NCBI GenBank assembly: GCA_029961685.1
Contig: JARWKL010000012.1
Coordinates: forward strand, 9,765,955 to 9,829,954
DNA length: 64,000 nt
Reading direction: 5' to 3'
Source: Aristolochia californica
Lineage: Eukaryota; Streptophyta; Magnoliopsida; Piperales; Aristolochiaceae
Under the pieces are notes generated by a model that saw nothing but the letters and a program-made list of their open reading frames with translations, had not been told where the DNA came from and searched no databases. Below are positions 23,501 through 36,300 of the stretch, one piece after another. The translations under genes were made by a program, and so were the position numbers. Within the stretch, counting starts at the first letter, position 1. Each line of letters opens with the position of its first letter.

Positions 23501-25382
23501 AGACCACAAATGAACACAAAAGTTTTGTTTTCCAAGTTTGGGGAATTCCACAAGTTCAACCCTAATTGCATGGAATTTTACAAGAAAGAGATTTCTTCTA
23601 CACATGTTTTAAAAATGGATATGCATGCTTGAAACATGTTAAAGATGTAAATGACCTATGGATCCAAAGCTTTTAAAGAAAATAACAAACGCTCATTAAA
23701 TTCTCAATGAACGTGCGGGGGATATTTACCAGAGTCAAACAAGCCATTGTTTTGCCCGTTTACAAAAAGCTTACCTAACAATCATAGATGATTGCAAAGT
23801 GATTTATCATCCGTAACGGGGTATATTTTTGTTAGAAATGACTTACGGATTGGGAGTCAACACTCAGTTAAAAACACCCCGCCTCCCCCTTTTCCCGATG
23901 ATTGCAAAACCTGAAATACGAACACCAAAAAGGGCTTAAATTTCCTAAAAATTACAGACACTCTTGGAATTATCTCTCTCTACATTTGTGCATTGTGCGT
24001 CTCCATTTTAAATGTACACTTTTTTATTAAATCAAAACTTTGAGTTTTCTCTCGCCCTTCTTCCCGTAAACAAAAAAAGGCAAATAGATCACAGCAAAAT
24101 GAAAATTTTAGAGTTTATGTATGGAAAAAATTTAAAACAATAACAAATGTAAATAAAAAAAATTTATTCGCACACCAAAAATGAACACAAAACTTTTGTT
24201 ATCCAAGTTTGGGAAATTCCACTAGTTCAACCCTAATGGCTTGGAATTTTACAAGAAAGAGATTTCTTCTACATGAGTTTAAAAAATTGATATGCAAGCT
24301 TGAAACATGTTAAAGATGCAAATGATCTATGGATCCAAAGCTTTTAAAGAGAATAAGAAACGCTCATTAAATTCTCCAGTGAATGTGCTGTGGGATATTT
24401 ACCCGAGTCAAACAAGCCATTATTTTGCCCGTTTAGAAAAAGCTGACCTAACAATCATAGACGATTGTAATGTGATTTATGATGAGTAACGGGCTATATT
24501 TTTGTAAGAAATGAAATACGGATTGGGAGTCAACAGTCAATTAATTTTACCCTGCCTCCCCCTTTTCCCAACGTTTGCAAAACCTGAGATATAAAAACTA
24601 AAAAGATCTTACAATCCCAACAAATTACAAACACTCTTTGGAATTATCTCTCTCTACATTTGTGCATTGTACATCTCCATTTTAGATGTACACTTTTTTC
24701 TTAAATCGAAACTTTGAGTTTTCGCTCTCCCTTCATCCCGTAAACAAAAAAAGGCAAATAGATCACAACAAAATGAAAATTTTAGAGTTTATGTGTGAAA
24801 AAAATTTAAAACAATAACAAAAGTAAGTATAGAAAATTTATTCACACACCACAAATGAACACAAAAGTTTTGTTTTCCAAGGTTGGGAAATTCCACTAGT
24901 TCAACCCCAATAGCTTGAAATTTTACAAGAAAGTGAATTCTCCTACACTTGTATAAAAAATGGATATGCATGCTTGAAACAAGTTAAAGATGCAAATGAC
25001 CTATGGATCCAAAGTTTTAAAGTGAATAACAAAATCTCATTAAATTCTCTAGTGAACGTGCGGTGGGATATTTACCCGAGTCAAACAAGCCTTTATTTTG
25101 TCTGTTTGCAAAAAGCTGACCTAACAATCATAGATGATTGTAATGTGATTTATCATGAGTAACGGGCTATATTTTTGTAAGAAATGACGTACGGATTGGG
25201 TGTCAATAGTCAGTTAAAAATACTCCGCCACCCCCTTTTCCCGATGATTGCAAAACCTGAGATATAAAAACTAAAAAGATCTTACAATCCATAAAAATAA
25301 CAAACACTCTTTGGAATTATCTCTCTCTACATTTGTGCATTGTGCATCTCCATTTTAGATGTACACTTTTTTCTTAAATCGA
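20555..25382 (+). repeat. Segmental duplication II, right copy
   Basis: Partner of 2856-8328, one monomer shorter. It is cut at its right end by the orientation switch at 25382/25383, while the left copy continues with ordinary plus-strand monomers past 8328. Confidence 0.93.
21291..21864 (+). repeat. Monomer with the same 97-bp deletion, duplicate copy
   Basis: The box interval is 574 bp, with the junction TATCTAGTTTTTATTCGTAA at 21781-21800. It is the paralogue of the monomer at 3592. Confidence 0.9.
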
Positions 25383-25390
25383 GTTTGACT
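25375..25390. other. Orientation-switch junction in the satellite array
   Basis: The plus-strand monomer runs normally to TTAAATCGA (ending at 25382), where every other plus monomer continues AACTTTGAG. Instead the sequence reads GTTTGACTCAGGTAC, which is the minus-strand version of the GAGTCAAAC part of the monomer. All 57 boxes to the right are inverted. The two sides share no clear microhomology, and no spacer or foreign DNA lies between them. The paralogous copy at about 8328 is uninterrupted and shows the sequence expected before inversion. Confidence 0.93.
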
Positions 25391-28300
25391 CAGGTACATA
25401 TCCCGCCGCACGTTCGCTTCAGAATTTAATGAGCATTTTTTATTCTCATTAAAAGTTTTGGATCCATTGGTCATTTGCATCTTTAACATGTTTCAAGCAT
25501 GCATATCCATTTTTAAAACACGTGTAGAAGAATTCTCTTTCTTGTAAAATTGAAAGCTATTCGGGTTGAACTAGTGGAATTGCCCAATCTTGGATAACAA
25601 AAATTTTGTGTTCATTTGTGGTGTGTGAATAAATTTTCATTACTTAAATTTTTTATTGTTTTAATTTTTTTCCATACATAAACTCTAAAATTTTCATTTT
25701 GTTGTGATCTATTTACCTTTTTTTGTTTACGGCTTGAAGGTAGAACGAAAACTCAAAGTTTTGATTTAAGAAAAAAGTTTACATCTAAAATGGAGATGCA
25801 CAATGCACAAATGTTGAAAGATATAATTCCAAAGAGTGTCTGTGATTTTTAAGGATTGTAAGCTCTTTTCAGTTTTTAGTTCTCAGGGTTTGCAATCATT
25901 GGGAAAAGGGGGAGGCGGGGGCTTTTTAATTCATTAATGACTCCCAATCCGTAAGTCATTTCTTACAATAATATAGCCCATTACGAATAAAAATTCTCTT
26001 TACAATCATCTATGAAAGTTAAGACAACTTTTTGCAAACGGGCAAAATAATGGCATGTTTGACTCGGGTAAATATCCCGCCGTACGTTCAATTAAGAATT
26101 TAATGAGCCTTTGTTATTCTCATTAAAAGATTTGGATCAATAGGTCATTTGCATCTGTAACATGTTTCAAGCGTGCATATCCATTTTTAAAACACGTGTA
26201 GAAGAAATCTCTTTCTTGTAAAATTCCAAGATATATGGGTTGAACTAGAGGTATTTCCCAATCTTGGATAACAAAACTTTTGTGTTCATTAGTTTTTTGT
26301 GAATAAATTTTCTTTACATACTTTTTTATTTTTTAAAATTTTTTCCATATATAAACTCTAAAATTTTCATTTTGTTGTTATGAATTAGCCTTTTTTTTTT
26401 TACGGTATGAAGGAGGAGCGAAAACTCAAAATTTTGATTTAAGAAAAAATTTTAAATAAAAAAGGGATATGCACAATGCAAAAATTTAGAAAGAGATAAT
26501 TCCAAGGAGTGTTTGTAATATTTAGGGATTGTAAGCTCTTTTTAGTTTGTATATCTCAGGTTTTGCAATAGTCGGGAAAAGGGGGAAGCGGGGGATTTTT
26601 AACTGAGTGTTGACTCCCTATCCATAAGTCATTCCTTACAAAAATATAGCCCGTTACACATGATAAATCACTTTACTATTCATCTATGATTGTTAGGTCA
26701 GATTTTTGCAAACGGGAAAAATAATAGTTTGTTTGACTCGGGTAAATATCCCACCGCACGTTCACTAGAGAATTTAATGAGAGTATATTATTCACTTTAA
26801 AAGCTTTGGATCCATAGGTCATTTGCATCTTTAACATGTTTCAAGCATGCATATCCATTTTTAAAACACATGTAGAAGAAATCTCTTTCTTGTAAAATTC
26901 CAAGCTATTAGGGTTGAACTAGTGGAATTTCCCAATCTTGGATAACAAAAATTTTGTGTTCATTTGTGGTGTGTGAATAAATTTTCATTACTTACATTTG
27001 TTATTTTTTCAATTTTTTTACATACATAAACTCTAAAATTTTCATTTTGTTGTAATCTATTTACCTTTTTTTTTTTACGGCATGAAGGTAGATCGAAAAC
27101 TCAAAGTTTTGATTTAAGAAAAAAGTGTACATCTAAAATGGAGATGCACAATGCACAAATTTAGAGAGATATAATTCCAAAGAGTGTCTGTGATTTTTAA
27201 GGATTGTATACTCTTTTCAGTTTTTAGTTCTCAGCTTTTGCAATTGTCAGGAAAAGGGGGTGGCGGGGGAATTTTAATTGAGTGTTGACTCCCAATCCGT
27301 AAATCATTTCTTACAATAATAGCCTGTTACGAATGAAAAATCACTTTACAATCATCTATGATTATTAGGTTAGCTTTTTGCAAACGGGAAAAATAAATTC
27401 TTGTTTGACTCGGGTAAATATCCCGCTGCACGTTCACTTAAGAATTTAATGAGCGTTTGTTATTCTCATTAAAAACTTTAGATCCATAGGTCATTTGCAT
27501 CTTTAACATTTTTCAAGCATGCATATCCATTTTTAAAACACGTGTAGAAGAAATCTCTTTCTTGTAAAATTCCAAGCTATTAGGGTTGACCTAGTGGAAT
27601 TTCCCAATCTTGGATAACAAAACTTTTGTGTTCTTTTGTGGTTATTGAATAAATTTTCATTACATACATTTTTAATTTTTTAAAATTTTTTTCATACATA
27701 AACTCTAAAATTTTCATTTTGTTGTTATCTATTTGCCTTCTTTTTTTTTTACGGTATGAAGGGGAAATGAAAACTCAAAATTTTGATTGAAGAAAAAATT
27801 GAACATCTAAAATGGAGATGCACAATGCACAAATTTAGAAATAGATAATTCCAAAGAGTGTCTGTAAATTTTTGGGATTGTAAGCTCTTTTTAGTTTTTA
27901 TATCTCAGGTTTTGCAATCGTTGGGAAAAGGGGGAGGCGGGGGATTTTTAACTGAGTGTTGACTCCCTATCCATAAGTCATTTCTTACAAAAATATAGCC
28001 CGTTACACATGATAAATCACTTTACAATTCATCTAAGATTGTTAGGTCAGTTTTTTGCAAACGGGAAAAATAATGGCTTGTTTGACTTGGGTAAATATCC
28101 CACCGCACGTTCACTAGAGAATTTAATGAGCATACGTTATTCTCTTTAAAAGCTTTGGATCCGTAGGTAATTTGCATCTTTAACATGTTTCAAGCTTGCA
28201 TATCCATTTTAAAACACGTGTAGAAGAAATCCCTTTCTTGTAAAATTCCAAGCTATTAGGGTTGAACTAGTGGAAGTTCCCAAACTTGGATAACAAAAGT

Positions 28301-28607
28301 TTTGTGTTCATTTTTGGTGTGTGAATAAATTTTCTTACTTACATTTGTTATTGTTTTAAATTTTTTCCATACATACTCTAAAATTTTCATTTTGCTGTGA
28401 TCTATTTGCCTTTTTTTTTTTAGGGGATGAAGGGAGAGAGAAAACTCAAAGTTTTGATTTAAGAAAAAAGTGTACATTTAAAATGGAGACGCACAATGCA
28501 CAAATGTAGAGAGAGATAATTTAAAAGAGTGTCTGTAATTTTTAGGAATTTAAGCTCTTTTTAGGTTTTATATCTCAGGTTTTGCAATCGTCAGGAAAAG
28601 GAGGAGG
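25383..28607 (-). repeat. Minus array block with alternating b and a monomers
   Basis: Boxes 25916 (b), 26589 (a), 27264 (b) and 27938 (a), spaced 673-675 bp. b monomers read AAGGATTGTAAGCTCTTTTC and a monomers read GGGATTGTAAGCTCTTTTTA on this strand. The first partial monomer after the inversion (GAGCATTTTTTATTCTCATT near 25431) resembles monomers at about 51045 and 52399 rather than the neighbouring plus array. Confidence 0.85.
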
Positions 28608-28917
28608 CGGCGTGTTTTTAACTGAGTGTTGATTCCCAATCCGTAAGTTATTTCTTAGAAAAATATAGTCCGTTAAGGATGATAAATCAACTTACAATCA
28701 TCAATGAGTGTTAGGTAAGCTTTTTATAAATGGGCAAAATAATGGCTTGTTTGACTCTGGTAAATATCCCACCGCACGTTCGTTGAGAATTTAATCAGCG
28801 TTTGTTACTCTCTTTAAAAGCTTTGGATCCATAGGTCATTTGCATCTTTAACAAGTTTCAAGCATGCATATCAATTTTTAAAACACGTGTAGAAGATATC
28901 TCTTTCTTGTAAAATTC

Positions 28918-30000
28918 CACGCAATTAGGGGTGAACTGGTGGAATTTCCCAAACTTGGAAAACAAAACTTTTGTGTTCATTTGTGGTGTGTGAATAAATT
29001 TTTTATACATACATTAGTTATTGTTTTAATTTTTTTTCACACATAAACTCTAAAATTTTCATTTTGTTGTGATCTATTTGCCTTTTTTTGTTTACGGGAT
29101 GAAACGAGAGCGAAAACTCAAAGTTCATATTTAAGAAAGAAGTGTACATCTAAAATGGAGATGCACAATGCACAAATGTAGAGAGATATAATTCCAAAGA
29201 GTGTCTGTGATTTTTACGGATTGTAAGCTTTTTTCAATTTTTAGTTCTCAGGTTTTGCAATCGTCGGGAAAAGGGGGAGGGGGAGGGGGGGGGGGGGTGT
29301 TTAATTGAGCGTTGACTCCCTATCCGTAAGTCATTTCTTACAATAATATAGCCCGATACGAATGAAAAATAACTTTACAATCATCTATCATTGTTAGGTT
29401 AGCTTTTTGTAAACAGGCAAAATAATGGCTTGTTTGACTCGGGTAAATATCCCGTCGCACGTTCACTTAAGAATTTAGTGAGCGTTTGTTATTCTCATTA
29501 AAAACTCTGGATCCACAGGTCATTTGCATCTTTAACATTTTTCAAGCATGCAAATCCATTTTTAAAACACGTGTAGAAGAAATCTCTTTCTTGTAAAATT
29601 CCAAGCTATTAGGGTTGAACTAGTGGAATTTCCCAATCTTGGATAACTAAACTTTTGTGTTCATTTGTGGATTGTGAATAAATTTTATTTACATACATTT
29701 TTATTTTTAAAATTTTTTTCCATACATAAACTCTAAAAATTTCATTTTGTTGTTATCAATTTGCCTTTTTTTTTTTTCACGGTAAGAAGTAGGAGCGAAA
29801 ACTCAAAATTTTGATTTAAGAAAAAAGTGTACATCTAAAATGGAGATGCACAATGCACAAATTTAGAAAGAGATACTTCCAAAGAGTGTCTGTAATTTTT
29901 AGGGATTGTAAGCTCGTTTTAGTGTTTATATCTCAGGTTTTGCAATCGTGGGGAAAAGGGGGAGCCGGGTATTTTTAACTGACTGTTGACTCCCAATCCG
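28918..30000 (-). repeat. Segment paralogous to 32970-34040 (offset about 4.05 kb)
   Basis: GCAATTAGGGGTGAACTGG, TAAGCTTTTTTCAATTTTTA and TTTTTCAAGCATGCAAATCC occur in the same order near 28920, 29225 and 29540 and again near 32975, 33275 and 33580. Boxes 29281 and 29966 pair with 33334 and 34007. The 12-bp offset change is explained by the G-run expansion at 29285-29297. Confidence 0.8.
29273..29297 (+). repeat. Expanded G-rich box
   Basis: The box here contains two separate G5 runs, each followed by A, and then G13 (29285-29297). It could form a G-quadruplex or triplex. It accounts for the 685-bp interval to the next box. Homopolymer length may be affected by sequencing error. Confidence 0.85.
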
Positions 30001-33000
30001 TATGTCATTTCTTACAAAAATATAGCCCGTTACTCATGATAAATCACATTACAATCATCTATGATTGTTAGGTCAGCTTTTGCAAACGGGCAAAATAATG
30101 GTTTGTTTGACTCGGGTAAATATCCCACCGCACGTTCACTAGAGAATTTAATGAGAGTTTGTTATTCACTTTAAAAGCTTTGGATCCATAGGTCATTTGC
30201 ATCTTTAACATGTTTCAAGCATGCATATCCATTTTTTAAACATGTGTAGAAGAATTCTCTTTCTTGTAAAATTTCAAGCTATTAGGGTTGAACTAGTGGA
30301 ATTTCCCAAACTTGGATAACAAAAATTTTGTGTTCATTTGTGTTGTGTGAATAAATTTTCATTACTTACATTTGTTAATGTTTTAATTTTTTTTCCATGC
30401 ATAAACTCTAAAATTTTCATTTTGTTGTCATCTATTTAACTTTTTTTGTTTACGACATGAAGGGAGAACGAAAACTCAAAGTTTTGATTTAAGAAAAAAG
30501 TGTACATCTAAAATGGAGATGCACAATGCACAAATGTAGAGAGATAAAATTCCAAAGAGTGTCTGTGATTTACAAGGATTGTGAGCTCTTTTCAGTTTTT
30601 AGTTCTCAGGTTTTGCAATCGTCGGGAAAAGGGGGAGGCGGGGGATTTTTAATTGAGTGTTGACTCCCAATCCTCAAGTCATTTCTTACAATAATATAAC
30701 CTGTTACGAATGAAAAATCACTCTACAATTATCAATGATTTTAGGTCAGCTTTTTGCAAATGGGCAAAATAATGGCTTGTTTAACTCGGGTAAATATCCC
30801 GCCGCACGTTCACTTAAGAATTTAATGAGCGTTTGTTATTCTCATTAAAAACTTTGGATTCATGGGTCATTTGAATCTTTAACATGTTTCAAGCATGCAT
30901 ATCCATTTTTAAAACACATGTAGAAGAAATCTCTTTCTTGTAAAATTCCAAGCTATTAGGGTTGAACTAGTGGAATTTCCCAATCTTGGATAACCAAACT
31001 TTTGTGTTCATTTGTGGTTTGTGAATAAATTTTCTTTACTTACATTTGTTATATTTAATATTTTTTTCCATACATAAACCCTAAAATTTTCATTTTTTGG
31101 TTATCAATTTGCCTTTTTTTTTACGTTATAAAGGGGGAGCGAAAACTCAAAATTTTGATTTAAGAAAAAAACGTACATCTAAAATGGAGATGCACAATAC
31201 ACAAATTTGGAAAGAGATAATTCCAAAGAGTGTCTGTAATTTTTAGGGATTGTAAGCTCTTTTTAGTTTTTATATCTCAGGTTTTGCAATCGTCGGGAAA
31301 AGGGGGAGGCGGGGGATTTTTAACTGAGTGTTGACTCCCTATCCATAAGTCATTTCATACAAAAAAATAGCCCGTTACACATGATAAATCACTTTACAAT
31401 TCATCTATGATTGTTAGGTCAGCTTTTTGCAATTGGGCAAAATAATGACTTGTTTGACTTGGGTAAATATCCTACTGCACGTTCACAAGAGAATTTAATG
31501 AGCGTATGTTATTCTCTTTAAAAGCTTTGGATCCATATGTCATTTGCATCTTTAACATGTTTCAAGCTTGCATATCCATTTTTAAAACACGTGTATATGA
31601 AATCTCTTTCTTGTAAAATTCCACGCAATTAGGGGTGAACTGGTGGAATTTCCCAAACTTGGAAAACAAAACTTTTGTGTTCATTTGTGGTGTGTGAATA
31701 AATTTTTTATACTTAAATTTTTTATTGTTTTAATTTTTTTTCAAACATAAACTCTAAAATTTTCATTTTGTTGTGATCTATTTGCCTTTTTTTGTTTACG
31801 GGATGAAACGAGAGCGAAAACTCAAAGTTCAAATTTAAGAAAAAAGTGTACATCTAAAATGGAGATGCACAATGCACAAATGTAGAGAGATAAAATTCCA
31901 AAGAGTGTCTGTGATTTTTAAGGATTGTGAGCTCTTTTCAGTTTTTAGTTCTCAGGTTTTGCAATCGTCGGGAAAAGGGGGAGGCGGGGGATTTTTAATT
32001 GTGTTGACTCCCAATCTGTAAGTCATTTCTTACAATAATATAACCCGTTACGAATGAAAAATCACTTTACAATCATCTATGATTGTTAGGTCAGCTTTTT
32101 GCAAATGGGCAAAATAATGGCTTGTTTAACTCGGGTAAATATCCCATCGCACGTTCACTTAAGAATTTAATGAGCGTTTGTTATTTTCATTAAAAGCTTT
32201 GGATCCATAGGTCATTTGCATCTTTAACATGTTTCAAGCATGCATATCCATTTTTAAAACACGTGTAGAAGAAATCTCTTTCTTGTAAAATTCCAAGCTA
32301 TTAGGGTTGAACTAGTGGCATTTCCCAATCTTGGATAACCAAACTTTTGTGTTCATTTGTGGTTTGTGAATAAATTTTCTTTACTTATATTTGTTATATT
32401 TTAATATTTTTTCCATACATAAACTCTAAAATTTTCATTTTGTGGTTATCAATTTGCCTTTTTTTTTTGTACAGTATGAAGGGGGAGCACAAACTCAAAA
32501 TTTTGATTTAAGAAAAAAATGTACATCTAAAATGGAGGTGCACAATACACAAATTTAGAAAGAGATAATTCCAAAGAGTGTCTGTAATTTTTAGGGATTG
32601 TAAGCTCTTTTTAGTTTTTATATCTCAGGTTTTGCATTCATCGGGAAAAGGGGTAGGCGGGGGATTTTTAACTGAGTGTTGACTCCCTATCCATAAGTCA
32701 TTCCATACAAAAATATAGACCGTTACACATGATAAAGCACTTTACAATTCATCTATGATTGTTAGGTCAGCTTTTTGCAATCGGGCAAAATAATGACTTG
32801 TTTGACTGGGGTAAATATCCCACCGCACGTTCACTAGAGAATTTAATGAGCGTATGTTATTCTCTTTAAAAGCTTTGGATCCATATGTCATTTGCATCTT
32901 TAACATGTTTCAAGCTTTCATATCCATTTTTAAAACATGTGTATATGAAATCTCTTTCTTGTAAAATTCCACGCAATTAGGGGTGAACTGGTGGAATTTC

Positions 33001-33333
33001 CCAAACTTGGAAAAAAAAACTTTTGTGTTCATTTGTGGTGTGTGAATAAATTTTTTATACTTACATTTTTTATTTTTTTTATTTTTTTTCACACATAAAC
33101 TCTAAAATTTTCATTTTGTTGTGATCTATTTGCCTTTTTTTGTTTACGGGATGAAAAGAGAGCGAAAACTCAAAGTTCTGATTTAAGAAAGAAGTGTACA
33201 GCTAAAATGGAGATGCACAATGCACAAATGTAGAGAGATATAATTCCAAAGAGTGTCTGTGATTTTTAAGGATTGTAAGCTTTTTTCAATTTTTAGTTCT
33301 CAGGTTTTGCAAATGTCGGGAAAAGGGGGAAGG

Positions 33334-36300
33334 GTGGGATTTTTAATTGAGCATTGACACCCTATCCGTAAGTCATTTCTTACAATAATATAGCCCGTTA
33401 CGAATGAAAAATCAGTTTACAATCATCTATGATTGTTAGGTCAGCTTTTTGCAAACAGGCAAAATAATGGCTTGTTTGACTCGGGTAAATACGTCGCACG
33501 TTCACTTAAGAATTTAATGAGCGTTTGTTATTCTCATTAAAAGGTTTGGATCCATAGGTGATTTGCATCTTTAACATTTTTCAAGCATGCAAATCCATTT
33601 TTAAAACACGTGTAGAAGAAATCTCTTTCTTGTAAAATTCCAAGCTATTAGGGTTGAACTAGTGGAATTTCCCAATCTTGGATAACAAAACTTTTGTGTT
33701 CATTTGTGGTTTGTGAATAAATTTTCTTTACATACATTTATATTTTTTTAAATTTTTTCCATACATAAACTCTAAAATTTTTGTTTGGTTGTTATGAATT
33801 TGCCTTTTTTTTTTTTTTTACGGTATGATAGGGGAGCGAAAACTCTAAATTTTGATTTAAGAAAAAAGTGTACATCTAAAATGGAGATGCACAATGCACA
33901 AATTTAGAAAGAGGCATTTCCGAAGAGTGTCTGTAATTGTTAGGGATCGTAAGCTCTTTTTAGATTTTATACCTCTGGTTTTGCAATCGTCGGGAAAAGG
34001 CGGTGGCGGAGGATTTTTAGCTGAGTGTTGACTCCCTATCCATAAGTCATTTCTTACAAAAATATAGCCCGTGACACATGATAAATCACTTTACAATTCA
34101 TCTATAATTGTTAGGACAACTTTTTGCCAACGGGCAAAATAATGGCTTGTTTGAGTCGGGTACAAATCCCACCGCACGTTCACTAGAGAATTTAAAGAGC
34201 GTATGTTATTCTGTTTAGAATCTTTGGATCCATAGGTCATTTGCATCTTTAACATGCTTCAAGCATGCATATCCATTTTTAAAACACGTGTAGAAGAAAT
34301 CTCTTTCTTGTAAAATTCCTAACTATTAGGGTTGAACTAGTGGAATTTCCCAATCTTGGATAACAAAATTTTTTGTTCATTTGTGGTGTGTGAATAAATT
34401 TTCATTATTTACATTAGTTATTGTTTCAATTTTTTTCCATACATAAACTCTAAAATTTTCATTTTGTTGTGATCTATTTACCTTTTTTTGTTTACAGCAT
34501 GAAGGGAGAACGAAAACTCAAAGTTTTTATTTAAGAAAAAAGTGTACATCTAAAATGGAGATGCACAAAGCACAAATGTAGAGAGAATTGCAAAGAGTGT
34601 CTGTGATTTTTAAGGATTGTAAGCTCTTTTCAGTTTTTAGTTCTCAGGTTTTGCAATCGTCGGGAAAAGGAGGAGACGGGGGATTTTTAATTGAGTGTTG
34701 TCTCCCAATCCGTAAGTCATTTCTTACAATAATATATCCCGTTACGAATGAAAAATCACTTTACAATCATCTATAATTGTTAGGTCAGCTTTTTGTAAAC
34801 GGGCAAAATAATGGCTAGTTTGACTTGGGTAAATATTCGCACGTTCAATTAAGAATTTAATGAGCGTTTGTTATTCTCATTAAAAGCTTTGGATCCATAC
34901 GTCATTTGCATCTTTAATATGTTTCAAGCATGCATATCCATTTTTAAAACACGTGTAGAAGAAATCTCTTTCTTGTAAAATTGCATGCTAGGGTTGAACT
35001 AGTGGAATTTCCCAATCTTGGATCACAAAACTTTTGTGTTCATTTGTGGTTTGTGAAAAAAATTTCTTTACTTACATTTTTTATTTCTTTAAATTTTTTC
35101 CATGTATAAACTCTATAATTTTTATTTTGTTGCAATCAATTTACCTTTTTTTTTTTAACGGTATGAAGGGCGAGCGAAAACTCAAAATTTTGATTTAAGA
35201 AAAAACTTTACATCTAAAATGGAGTGCACAATGCACAAATTTAGAAAGAGATAATTCCAAAGAGTGTCTGTAATTTTTAGGCATTGTAAGCTCTTTTTAG
35301 ATTTTATATCTCAGGTTTTGCAATCGTCGGGAAAAGGGGGAGGCGGGGAGGCGGGGATTTTTAACTGAGTGTTGACTCCCTATCCATAAGTCATTTCTTA
35401 CAAAAATATAGCCCGTTACACATGACAAATCACTTTACAATTCATCTATGATTGTTAGGTCAGCTTTTTGCAAACGGGAAAAATAATGGCTTGTTTGAGT
35501 CGTGTAAATATCCCACCGCATGTTCACTAGATAATTTAATGAGCGTATGTTATTCTCTTTAAAAGCTTTGGATCCATAGGTCATTTGCTTCTTTAACATG
35601 TTTCAAGCTTGCATATCCATTTTTAAAACACGTGTAGAAGAAATCTCTTTCTTGTAAAATTTTGAGCTATTAAGGTTAAACTAGCGGAATTTACCAAACT
35701 TGGATAACCAAAAAATTTGTGTTGATTTATGGTGTGTGAATAAATTTTCATTACTTACATTTGTTATTGTTTTAATTTTTTTCCATACATAAACTCAAAA
35801 ATTTACATTTTGTTGTGATCTATTTACCTTTTTTTGTTTACGGCATGAAGGGAGAACAAAAACTCAAAGTTTTGATTTAAGAAAAAAGTGTACATCTAAA
35901 ATGGAGATGCACAACGCACAAATGTAGAGAGATATAATTCCAAAGAATGTCTGTGATTTTTAAGGACAGTGAGCTCTTTTCAGTTTTTAGTTCTCAGGTT
36001 TTGCAATCGTCGGGAAAAGGGGGAGGCGGGGGATTTTTAATTGAGTGTTGACTCCCAATCCGTAAGTCATTCCTTACAATAATATAGCCCGTTACGAATG
36101 AAAAATCACTTTACAAACATCTATGATTGTTAGGTCAGCTTTTTGCAAACGGGAAAAATAATGGCTTGTTTGACTCGAGTAAATAACCCGCCGCAAGTTC
36201 AATTAAGAATTTAATGAGCGTTTTTTGTTGTCATTAAAAGCTTTGGATCCATAGGTCATTTGCATCTTTAACATGTTTCAAGCATGCATATCCATTTTTA

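Larger units (their letters stand above)
1..25382 (+). repeat. Satellite array, plus orientation, about 672-bp monomer
   Basis: Head-to-tail tandem array with about 40 copies of the pyrimidine box. Box positions (the G of CCGCC or its substitute): 6, 679, 1351, 2022, 2696, 2940, 3592, 4167, 4839, 5482, 6155, 6827, 7500, 8173, 8842, 9512, 10196, 10543, 11216, 11889, 12562, 13235, 13907, 14580, 15254, 15927, 16602, 17268, 17940, 18614, 19290, 19964, 20639, 21291, 21865, 22535, 23208, 23881, 24554, 25227. Most spacings are 669-676 bp; exceptions are 244, 347, 574-575, 643, 652 and 684 and mark rearranged monomers. No unique sequence interrupts the array. By the diagnostic block I score 23 a', 9 c, 6 b and 2 a monomers. 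The array continues beyond the left edge. Confidence 0.97.
28608..33333 (-). repeat. Dimer-structured block with two near-copies of about 1.35 kb
   Basis: Boxes 28608 (c), 29281 (b), 29966 (a), 30639 (b), 31310 (a), 31985 (b) and 32658 (a). The pair 30639/31310 matches 31985/32658 with offset 1346-1348. Shared private variants include GGCTTGTTTAACTCGGG, GGATAACCAAACTTTTG, GGTTATCAATTTGCC, ATACACAAATTT, CCATATGTCATTTGC, GTGTATATGAAATCTC and GGGGTGAACTGGTGG. Confidence 0.85.

Noticed and set aside
25200..25560. Large palindrome around the orientation switch
   Set aside because: The sequence right of 25383 is a different part of the monomer from that just left of it, and its closest relatives lie far to the right, so the arms are not mirror copies beyond ordinary monomer similarity.
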